Assembly (NCBI GenBank): GCA_943737045.1
Contig: CALSFV010000160.1
Span: forward strand, 1 to 64,000
DNA from: Parapristionchus giblindavisi
Taxonomy: Eukaryota > Nematoda > Chromadorea > Rhabditida > Diplogasteridae
DNA: 64,000 nucleotides
Direction of reading: 5' to 3'
Positions 40,771 to 50,100 of this stretch are shown piece after piece. Positions within the stretch are counted from its first letter, which is position 1; each line of letters starts with the position of its first letter. Position numbers and translations under genes: made by a program. The notes under the pieces are model-generated. The model searched no databases and was not told where the DNA came from. It saw nothing but the letters and a program-made list of their open reading frames with translations.

Positions 40771-40966
40771 TCGGTCATTCGTCATTCGAGTCTTTCGAGA
40801 GAGACAATTCATCCTAGATAATAGTACAGATGAAGAAGATGGCGACATTCGGGGTGATATTTCAATTGGTCAAGAGTCTAATCATAGTGGAAGTGTAGTG
40901 TTCCGAGATCATTACCACAATAATGTATACGAGATAGATGATAATTTCGAATATGTATTTGATTAG
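40749..40966 (+). CDS. Candidate terminal exon, acidic protein C-terminus
   Basis: The open frame runs from an in-frame TTG at 40,715 through the acceptor-like TAATTTCAGG (40,740-40,749) to TAG at 40,964-40,966. After the acceptor it encodes an Arg-rich stretch (RVRVRRS), then an acidic, Asn/Ser-rich tail including DNSTDEEDGD. There is no ATG at the front, which fits a downstream exon better than a complete gene. AATAAA lies 72 bp after the stop. The acceptor region and the first dozen codons resemble the candidate exon 199 bp upstream (both have IISGR then VRR), suggesting exon duplication. No family is recognised. Confidence 0.35.
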
Positions 40967-41037
40967 TCTGTTATTCTATATAGGTAGATATTAGTATGTA
41001 ATCGATTAGAGTAATTAGAATTTAGAGACTAGTATAT

Positions 41038-41043
41038 AATAAA
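41038..41043 (+). terminator. Polyadenylation signal AATAAA, plus strand
   Basis: Canonical AATAAA, 72 bp downstream of the stop of the left candidate terminal exon and followed by a T-containing A-rich tract. A second plus-strand AATAAA is at 41,179-41,184. Such hexamers are frequent in A+T-rich DNA, so the position relative to the open frame is the main support. Confidence 0.35.
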
Positions 41044-41191
41044 GATTTTAAGAAAAAAATGCAATTCAATTGTTTCTTTATGTAAAACTATAATTCGATA
41101 GTACGATTAAATTAGGTTTACATTTTCAAATTAGGCTATGATTCAATTTTGTTATTTTATCGATTGTGAGTGTCACACAATAAACATGTTT

Positions 41192-41197
41192 TTTATT
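41192..41197 (-). terminator. Polyadenylation signal AATAAA, minus strand
   Basis: TTTATT on the plus strand, i.e. AATAAA on the minus strand, about 30 bp beyond the stop of the minus-strand candidate terminal exon. With the plus-strand signal it leaves about 150 bp between the two convergent ends. Confidence 0.35.
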
Positions 41198-41228
41198 ATG
41201 CTTCAATGGAAAAGAAAGTTATACAAAA

Positions 41229-41344
41229 CTAAAGTTCAAAATGAACGATGACGTCATCACAGAGCACGGCGACTCCAAGGAATTTAACGGCGATGGTCTG
41301 GCCATGCTCCTGCACGTCCATCCGGACGGGAACTCGAATATGAC
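41229..41344 (-). CDS. Candidate terminal exon on G+C-rich tract
   Basis: Read on the minus strand after the acceptor-like TAATTTCAGG, the frame that continues from the shared module stays open to TAG at 41,231-41,229. It begins with IISGHIRVPVR across the junction, then has an in-frame Met at 41,321, followed by a hydrophobic segment (AVKFLGVAVL) and CDDVIVHFEL at the end. G+C over 41,241-41,345 is 55%, far above the surroundings, and codon third positions are G/C-rich, as in a real coding exon or a captured gene fragment. The opposite strand is also open (ATG at 41,241, 35 codons). I do not recognise the family. Confidence 0.35.
41249..41256. promoter_or_regulatory. TGACGTCA palindrome (CRE-like)
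   Basis: The 12-bp perfect palindrome GATGACGTCATC contains TGACGTCA, the full CREB/ATF consensus in animals. It lies inside the candidate minus-strand exon, so it may simply be coding sequence. Confidence 0.2.
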
Positions 41345-41507
41345 CTGAAATTATGGCAAAGTGAATTATTGTAGTCAGATAGTATCGATTAGTCCACGAT
41401 CAATTCTTTATACCAATACGGCAACGGTCCACACCAAAATATTAGGGCAAATCCATAATTGGAGCGATACCGTAGTGAACGGGACACCGTACCTGGTTGA
41501 TGGAATT
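41323..41507 (-). repeat. Palindrome right arm, diverging inner part
   Basis: Counterpart of the inner left arm. Read on the minus strand, it keeps the acceptor-like TAATTTCAGG at 41,354-41,344 and the block around ATATTTTGGTGTGG. Seven of the first eight mismatches fall in the candidate intron on this strand and one in the candidate 51-nt exon. Confidence 0.85.
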
Positions 41508-41565
41508 GACGTAGACACCGCCGGACTTGTACACTTACACGACCTGAAATTATAGTCTTAGTCAT
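41389..41565 (-). CDS. Small 58-aa open frame, right-arm copy
   Basis: Mirror of the left-arm frame, also open from ATG (41,565-41,563) to TAA. It differs by five amino-acid changes, one Arg to Gln in the candidate exon part and four in the stretch after the donor-like site. See the left-arm entry for motifs and doubts. Confidence 0.2.
   Translation of the reverse strand: MTKTIISGRVSVQVRRCLRQFHQPGTVSRSLRYRSNYGFALIFWCGPLPYWYKELIVD
41493..41543 (-). other. Candidate 51-nt exon, right arm
   Basis: Mirror of the left candidate, with the same acceptor- and donor-like borders and one Arg-to-Gln change. On this strand it would join to the acceptor after 41,345 and then to a different terminal exon. 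Confidence 0.3.
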
Positions 41566-41809
41566 ATTACGTATGATTTATTGCGAGATACATTACTCTA
41601 ATTGATCGCAAAACCAATGAAAAACGATTCCAAGTTTATAGTATGTTCAGAGGAGGTTCCAACATAAGAAACAACGAGTAAATGAGGTAGGAGGGAAGGG
41701 AGAATGTAAGGATTGTGATCATAATAACATCAGAGCAATAAATATTATGTTTTTACTACATTTTTATCAGGGAAATTGCTTTTTTAGGAAGAATCATTGT
41801 TTAAGCACT

Positions 41810-41837
41810 TATATTTGTATAAAGTTATACAAATATA
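41810..41837. repeat. Perfect 13-bp hairpin with 2-nt loop, right arm
   Basis: Mirror of the left-arm hairpin; the 10-bp palindrome ACTAGCTAGT is at 41,844-41,853. Hairpins at both mirrored sites add extra nested symmetry to the large palindrome. Confidence 0.75.
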
Positions 41838-41843
41838 GCATTA

Positions 41844-42047
41844 CTAGCTAGTACAATTTGTGATTTCGTCTAGAAAATACAAAAATACATCGTGCAAACC
41901 ATACATTTTCGCCCCACCCACAATCTGTTGTTTTTGCGAATTATAAACTGACCCGAAATTTGAACAAAACTGACCCGATCTACATCTCAAGTACTCAAAA
42001 CTGACCCGGCATGGGGTGATTCTTACTATTCTCGATCTCCCGCACAT
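41844..42047 (-). CDS. Hypothetical 67-aa open frame, right arm
   Basis: Exact mirror of the open frame in the left arm, same deduced protein, starting at the ATG at 42,047-42,045. The two copies would be transcribed towards each other. The same doubts apply: no domain, and identity due to the arm duplication. Confidence 0.15.
   Translation of the reverse strand: MCGRSRIVRITPCRVSFEYLRCRSGQFCSNFGSVYNSQKQQIVGGAKMYGLHDVFLYFLDEITNCTS
41945..42008 (-). repeat. Three spaced copies of CGGGTCAGTTT, right arm
   Basis: Mirror of the left-arm motif cluster; on the plus strand it appears as AAACTGACCCG. Confidence 0.6.
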
Positions 42048-42459
42048 TCCTAGATGGGTTTCGAGTCTCACAACTGACCGTATTGACAAAAGTGCTCACT
42101 CACAATGTGGGTGCTCGAAAATGTATGGTGCAAACTGTCACACATGAATTGATTGAAAATAGGGGAAACTTCTAAACTCTCCATACCTGAACCGTAGGAA
42201 GTGTCTGCATGTTCGTCTCAACAGAGTTGGAGCCTAGGACTCATCCCTCATCCAAGCCGCATATCCTGACAATATATTATTTATCATATTATGGTTGATT
42301 GCGAGATAAATTACTCTAGTTATTCATCACACCGATACAGAATACATGACAAATTCTACGATTGCACCTAGGTTCGCTATTGTACTGTTATAGCGATGAA
42401 ATTGCAAGTTGTTCAAAGGGAAATTAATAAACAGTAAAATCCGTGTGGACTTCCGCTTC

Positions 42460-42527
42460 TAGCTTCGGCTTCTCCTGTAACCCGCTATTCCGGGTAGCTT
42501 CGGCTATGCCTATAACCCGCTATTCCG
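42460..42527 (-). repeat. Tandem pair of 33-bp units, right-arm copy
   Basis: Mirror of the left-arm pair, read on the minus strand, with the same four internal differences between the two units. Confidence 0.85.
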
Positions 42528-43068
42528 TAAGCTTGATACTATGATGCATATCAGTGAAAAGAATGAATAGGTGTGAAATGAGAAAGGAAGGAAGAAAAGA
42601 GTCACCTATCCTACGTTCACTCATCTTCTTTCACTGCGTGATGGGCCGCAACATGTCCCACTCGAGATTACATTCAATCTGAAACAAGGAAAAGCTAAAA
42701 CTAAACGATAAATCAAGAATTAAATGGGAAAAGAGGAAGCGACGCTGACTATGCCTAAGAATTGGCAACTTGCCAAATCATCATTCGGCAACTTCCGGGA
42801 TTAATGGCCGGCCGCGTATATTGTGGCCCGCCACAAGTGCAGATAAATTATTTCGGAACAATTTATTCAGAATTAAACCAATGATTTACGTTAAACGGCA
42901 ATATTTTGGTCTCTTTTCTTTTACTACAGTAGATTCGAATGAGAAAAAAACATTGAAAAGAAAGAAATATCACGAAAATGCACTGTTCGCTCAAAAACTG
43001 GTTGATCGGCCTGATCCGTTCAGACTCATTCACACCGTTCATGATACAAAGATTTTTACATGTACGAT

Positions 43069-44110
43069 ATTATTTCAAACCGAGTCTTTCGACAAGTATG
43101 AGGTCCTTCACGCATCATATTGATTGATCAACAACGATGTAAAATCGACAAGGTAATATAGTGAATTATTGATTGACCGATACCGAATAAAGATGTTTAC
43201 GTGTTGTTGTGATTTTAATCTTTGATCTTCTCTCAGTACTGTATCGTATTATGATACTGTGTTTCTGCTGAAGACGAATATAATGGATTTAATTATATAG
43301 TTATTATTTCAAACCGAGTCTTTCGACAAGTATGAGGTCCTTCACGCATCATATTGATTGATCAACAACGATGTAAAATCGACAAGGTAATACAGTGAAT
43401 TATTGATTGACCGATACCGAATAAAGATGTTTACATGTTGTTGTGATTTTAATCTTAGATCTTCTCTCAGTACTGTATCGTATTATGATACTGTGTTTCT
43501 GCTGAAGACGAATATAATGGATTTAATTATATAGTTATTATTTCAAACCGAGTCTTTCGACAAGTATGAGGTCCTTCACGCATCATATTGATTGATCAAC
43601 AACGACGTAAACTCGGCAAGGTAATACAGTGAATTATTGATTGACCGATACCGAATAAAGATGTTTACGTGTTGTTGTGATTTTAATCTTTGATCTTCTC
43701 TCAGTACTGTATCGTATTATGATACTGTATTTGTGCTGAAGATGAATATAATGGATTTAATTATATAGTTATTGTTTCAGACCGAGTCTTTCGACAAGTA
43801 TGAGGTCCTTTACGCATCATATTGAGTGATCAACAGCGATGTAAACTCGACAAAGTAATAGAGTGAATTATTGATTGACCGATACCGAATAAAGATGTTT
43901 ACATGTTGTTGTGATTTTAATCTTTGATCTTCTCTCAGTACTGTATCGTATTATGATAGTGTATTTGTGCTGAAGACGAATATAATGGATTTAATTATAT
44001 AGTTACTGTTTCAGACCGAGTCTTTCGAAAAGTATGAGGTCCTTCACGCATCATATTGATTGATCAACAACGATGTACACTCGACAAGGTAATACAGTGA
44101 ATTATAGATT
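43069..44110 (-). repeat. Inverted satellite segment, about 4.5 monomers
   Basis: The 234-bp satellite read on the minus strand. Up to 43,794 it mirrors the satellite just left of the island. From 43,795 to 44,110 it matches, as reverse complement and without indels, the left array at 31,922-32,237. This includes two rare variants: CACAAATACACTATC (about 32,069) and AATCTATAATTC (31,922). It ends abruptly at GAATTATAGATT. Confidence 0.95.
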
Positions 44111-44116
44111 AATTAA
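44105..44116. other. Satellite inversion junction
   Basis: Inverted satellite ends with AGATT at 44,110 and forward satellite starts mid-monomer with AATTAAATCC at 44,111. At most one base is shared between the partners, so this looks like a non-homologous end-joined breakpoint. Confidence 0.85.
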
Positions 44117-47100
44117 ATCCATTATATTCGTCTTCAGCAGAAAGACAGTATCATAATACGATACAGTACTGAGAGAAGATCAAAGATTAAAATCACAACA
44201 ACACGTAAACATCTTTATTCGGTATCGGTCAATCAATAATTCACTGTATTACCTTGTCGATTTTACATTGTTGTTGATCAATCAATATGATGCGTGAAGG
44301 ACCTCATACTTGTCGAAAGACTCGCTTTGAAATAATAACTACATAATTAAATCCATTATATTCGTCTTCAGCAGAAACACAGTATCATAATACGATACAG
44401 TACTGAGAGAAGATCAAAGATTAAAATCACAACAACACGTAAACATCTTTATTCCGTATCGATCAATCAATAATTCACTGTATTACCTTGTCGATTTTAC
44501 ATCGTTGTTGATCAATCAATATGATGCGTGAAGGACCTATACTTGTCGAAAGACTCGGTTTGAAATAATAACTATATAATTAAATCCATTATATTCGTCT
44601 TCAGCAGAAACACAGTATCATAATACGATACAGTACTGAGAGATCAAAGCTTAAAATCACAACAACACGTAAACATCTTTATTCGGTATCCGTCAATCAA
44701 TAATTCACTGTATTACCTTGTCGAGTTTACATCGCTGTTGATCAATCAATATGATGCGTAAAGGACCTCATACTTGTCGAAAGACTCGGTCTGAAACAGT
44801 AACTATATAATTAAATCCATTATATTCGTCTTCAGCACAAATACAGTATCATAATACGATACAGTACTGAGAGAAGATCAAAGATTAAAATCACAACAAC
44901 ACTTAAACATCTTTATTCGGTATCGGTCAATCAATAATTCACTGTATTACCTTGTCGAGTTTACATCGTTGTTGATCAATCAATATGATGCGTGAAGGAC
45001 CTCATACTTGTCGAAAGACTCGGTTTGAAATAATAACTATATAATTAAATCCATTATATTCGTCTTCAGCAGAAACACAGTATCATAATACGATACAGTA
45101 CTGAGAGAAGATCAAAGATTGAAATCACAACAACACGTAAACATCTTTATTCGGTATCCGTCAATCAATAATTCACTGTATTACCTTGTCGAGTTTACAT
45201 CGTTGTTGATCAATCAATATGATGCGTGAAGGACCTCATACTTTTCGAAAGACTCGGTCTGAAACAGTAACTATATAATTAAATCCATTATATTCGTCTT
45301 CAGCACAAATACAGTATCATAAGACGATACAGTACTGAGAGAAGATCAAAGATTAAAATCACAACAACACGTAAACATCTTTATTCGGTATCGGTCAATC
45401 AATAATTCACTGTATTACCTTGTCGATTTTACATCGTTGTTGATCAATCAATGTGATGCGTGAAGGACCTCATACTTGTCGAAAGACTCGGTTTGAAATA
45501 ATAGCTATATAATTAAATCCATTATATTCGTCTTCAGCAGAAACACAGTATCATAATACGATACAGTACTGAGAGAAGATCAAAGATTAAAATCACAACA
45601 ACACGTAAACATCTTTATTCGGTATCCGTCAATCAATAATTCACTGTATTACCTTGTCGAGTTTACATCGTTGTTGATCAATCAATATGATGCGTGAAGG
45701 ACCTCATACTTTTCGAAAGACTCGGTCTGAAACAGTAACTATATAATTAAATCCATTATATTCGTCTTCAGCACAAATACAGTATCATAAGACGATACAG
45801 TACTGAGAGAAGATCAAAGATTAAAATCACAACAACACGTAAACATCTTTATTCGGTATCGGTCAATCAATAATTCACTGTATTACCTTGTCGATTTTAC
45901 ATCGTTGTTGATCAATCAATGTGATGCGTGAAGGACCTCATACTTGTCGAAAGACTCGGTTTGAAATAATAACTATATAATTAAATCCATTATATTCGTC
46001 TTCAGCAGAAACACAGTATCATAATACGATACAGTACTGAGAGAAGATCAAAGATTAAAATCACAACAACACGTAAACATCTTTATTCGGTATCGGTCAA
46101 TCAATAATTCACTGTATTACCTTGTCGATTTTACATCGTTGTTGATCAATCCATATGATGCGTGAAGGACCTATACTTGTCGAAAGACTCGGTTTGAAAG
46201 AATAACTATATAATTAAATCCATTATATTCGTCTTCAGCAGAAACACAGTATCATAATACTATACAGTACTGAGAGAAGATCAAAGATTAAAATCACAAC
46301 AACACGTAAACATCTTTATTCGGTATCCGTCAATCAATAATTCACTGTATTACCTTGTCGAGTTTACATCGTTGTTGATCAATCAATATGATGCGTGAAG
46401 GACCTCATACTTTTCGAAGACTCGGTCTGAAACAGTAACTATATAATTAAATCCATTATATTCGTCTTCAGCACAAACACAGTATCATAATACGATACAG
46501 TACTGAGAGAAGATCAAAGATTAAAATCACAACAACACGTAAACATCTTTATTCGGTATCGGTCAATCAATAATTCACTGTATTACCTTGTCGATTTTAC
46601 ATCGTTGTTGATCAATCCATATGATGCGTGAAGGACCTATACTTGTCGAAAGACTCGGTTTGAAAGAATAACTATATAATTAAATCCATTATATTCGTCT
46701 TCAGCACAAATACAGTATCATAATACGATACAGTACTGAGAGAAGATCAAAGATTAAAATCACAACAACACGTAAACATCTTTATTCGGTATCGGTCAAT
46801 CAATAATTCACTGTATAACCTTGTCGAGTTTACGTCGTTGTTGATCAATCAATATGATGCGTGAAGGACCTCATACTTTTCGAAAGACTCGGTCTTAAAC
46901 GGTAACTATATAATTAAATCTATTATATTCGTCTTCAGCACAAATACAGTATCATAATACGATACAGTACTGAGAGAAGATCAAAGATTAAAATCACAAC
47001 AACACGTAAACATCTTTATTCGGTATCGGTCAATCAATAATTCACTGTATTACCTTGTCGAGTTTACATCGCTGTTGATCAATCAATATGATGCGTAAAG

Positions 47101-50100
47101 GACCTCATACTTGTCGAAAGACTCGGTCTGAAACAATAACTATATAATTAAATCCATTATATTCATCTTCAGCACAAATACAGTATCATAATACGATACA
47201 GTACTGAGAGAAGATCAAAGATTAAAATCACAACAACACGTAAACATCTTTATTCGGTATCGGTCAATCAATAATTCACTGTATAACCTTGTCGAGTTTA
47301 CGTCGTTGTTGATCAATCAATATGATGCGTGAAGGACCTCATACTTTTCGAAAGACTCGGTCTTAAACGGTAACTATATAATTAAATCTATTATATTCGT
47401 CTTCAGCACAAATACAGTATCATAATACGATACAGTACTGAGAGAAGATCAAAGATTAAAATCACAACAACACGTAAACATCTTTATTCGGTATCGGTCA
47501 ATCAATAATTCACTGTATTACCTTGTAGATTTTACATCGTTGTTAATCAATCAATATGATGCGTGAAGGACCTCATACTTGTCGAAAGACTCGGTTTGAA
47601 ATAATAACTATATAATTAAATCCATTATATTCGTCTTCAGCAGAAAGACAGTATCATAATACGATACAGTACTGAGAGAAGATCAAAGATTAAAATCACA
47701 ACAACACGTAAACATCTTTATTCGGTATCGATCAATCAATAATTCACTGTATTACCTTGTCGATTTTACATCGTTGTTGATCAATCAATATGATGCGTGA
47801 AGGACCTATACTTGTCGAAAGACTCGGTTTGAAATAATAACTATATAATTAAATCCATTATATTCGTCTTCAGCAGAAACACAGTATCATAATACGATAC
47901 AGTACTGAGAGATCAAAGCTTAAAATCACAACAACACGTAAACATCTTTATTCGGTATCCGTCAATCAATAATTCACTGTATTACCTTGTCGAGTTTACA
48001 TCGCTGTTGATCAATCAATATGATGCGTAAAGGACCTCATACTTGTCGAAAGACTCGGTCTGAAACAGTAACTATATAATTAAATCCATTATAATCGTCT
48101 TCAGCACAAATACAGTATCATAATACGATACAGTACTGAGAGAAGATCAAAGATTAAAATCACAACAACACGTAAACATCTTTATTCGGTATCGGTCAAT
48201 CAATAATTCACTGTATTACCTTGTCGAGTTTACATCGTTGTTGATCAATCAATATGATGCGTGAAGGACCTCATACTTGTCGAAAGACTCGGTTTGAAAT
48301 AATAACTATATAATTAAATCCATTATATTCGTCTTCAGCAGAAACACAGTATCATAATACGATGCAGTACTGAGAGAAGATCAAAGATTGAAATCACAAC
48401 AACACGTAAACATCTTTATTCGGTATCCGTCAATCAATAATTCACTGTATTACCTTGTCGAGTTTACATCGTTGTTGATCAATCAATATGATGCGTGAAG
48501 GACCTCATACTTTTCGAAAGACTCGGTCTGAAACAGTAACTATATAATTAAATCCATTATATTCGTCTTCAGCACAAATACAGTATCATAAGACGATACA
48601 GTACTGAGAGAAGATCAAAGATTAAAATCACAACAACACGTAAACATCTTTATTCGGTATCGGTCAATCAATAATTCACTGTATTACCTTGTCGATTTTA
48701 CATCGTTGTTGATCAATCAATGTGATGCGTGAAGGACCTCATACTTGTCGAAAGACTCGGTTTGAAATAATAACTATATAATTAAATCCATTATATTCGT
48801 CTTCAGCAGAAACACAGTATCATAATACGATACAGTACTGAGAGAAGATCAAAGATTAAAATCACAACAACACGTAAACATCTTTATTCGGTATCGGTCA
48901 ATCAATAATTCACTGTATTACCTTGTCGATTTTACATCGTTGTTGATCAATCCATATGATGCGTGAAGGACCTATACTTGTCGAAAGACTCGGTTTGAAA
49001 GAATAACTATATAATTAAATCCATTATATTCGTCTTCAGCAGAAACACAGTATCATAATACTATACAGTACTGAGAGAAGATCAAAGATTAAAATCACAA
49101 CAACACGTAAACATCTTTATTCGGTATCGGTCAATCAATGATTCACTGTACTACCTTGTCGAGTTTACATCGTTGTTGATCAATCAATATGACGCGTGAA
49201 GGACCTCATACTTGTCGAAAGACTCGCTTTGAAATAATAACTACATAATTAAATCCATTATATTCGTCTTCAGCAGAAACACAGTATCATAATACGATAC
49301 AGTACTGAGAGAAGATCAAAGATTAAAATCACAACAACACGTAAACATCTTTATTCGGTATCGGTCAATCAATAATTCACTATATTACCTTGTCGAGTTT
49401 ACATCGTTGTTGATCAATCAATATGATGCGTGAAGGACCTCATACTTGTCGAAAGACTCGGTTTGAAATAATAACTATATAATTAAATCCATTATATTCG
49501 TCTTCAGCAGAAAGACAGTATCATAATACGATACAGTACTGAGAGAAGATCAAAGATTAAAATCACAACAACACGTAAACATCTTTATTCGGTATCGGTC
49601 AATCAATAATTCACTGTATTACCTTGTCGATTTTACATCGTTGTTGATCAATCAATATGATGCGTGAAGGACCTATACTTGTCGAAAGACTCGGTTTGAA
49701 ATAATAACTATATAATTAAATCCATTATATTTGTCTTCAGCAGAAACACAGTATCATAATACGATACAGTACTGAGAGATCAAAGCTTAAAATCACAACA
49801 ACACGTAAACATCTTTATTCGGTATCCGTCAATCAATAATTCACTGTATTACCTTGTCGAGTTTACATCGCTGTTGATCAATCAATATGATGCGTAAAGG
49901 ACCTCATACTTGTCGAAAGACTCGGTCTGAAACAGTAACTATATAATTAAATCCATTATATTCGTCTTCAGCACAAATACAGTATCATAATACGATACAG
50001 TACTGAGAGAAGATCAAAGATTAAAATCACAACAACACGTAAACATCTTTATTCGGTATCGGACAATCAATAATTCACTGTATTACCTTGTCGATTTTAC

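Larger units (their letters stand above)
40771..41322. other. Non-palindromic loop of the palindrome
   Basis: About 550 bp with no mirror match. The left part holds the C-terminal coding part of a plus-strand candidate terminal exon and its AATAAA. The middle, about 41,045-41,190, is A+T-rich and has no feature except AATAAA signals on both strands. The right part holds a G+C-rich tract with a minus-strand candidate terminal exon. The two candidates converge. Confidence 0.8.
41508..43794 (-). repeat. Palindrome right arm, near-identical part
   Basis: Reverse complement of the left arm. It contains mirrored copies of every short element described for the left arm, and from 43,069 it runs into satellite read on the minus strand. 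The rare satellite variants match the left flank: CACTATATTACC, AGATCTAAG with CATGTAAAC, and TTGCCGAG with ACGTCG, in that order outward from the island. Confidence 0.92.

Noticed and set aside
41245..41260. TGACGTCA as a genuine promoter element
   Set aside because: It is kept only as a low-confidence feature: it lies within a coding-like tract and no promoter context such as a TATA box or start region is visible nearby.
41361..41555. 64-codon plus-strand open frame in the right arm
   Set aside because: It starts with GTG, is antisense to the candidate exon frame, and its left-arm counterpart has a stop (TGA for TGG) in the middle. Its DGIDVDTAGL-like look is probably chance from the opposite strand's coding pattern.
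39026..43068. Island as a single large transposon with terminal inverted repeats
   Set aside because: The inverted arms extend into flanking satellite, no target-site duplication is seen, and no transposase or integrase frame is recognisable.
38299..43794. Palindrome as a simple fold-back read artefact
   Set aside because: The loop has two different sides, the inner arms differ by real substitutions, and the right satellite flank skips 6,061 bp relative to the left. A copied read would not show these. A misassembly still cannot be excluded without reads.
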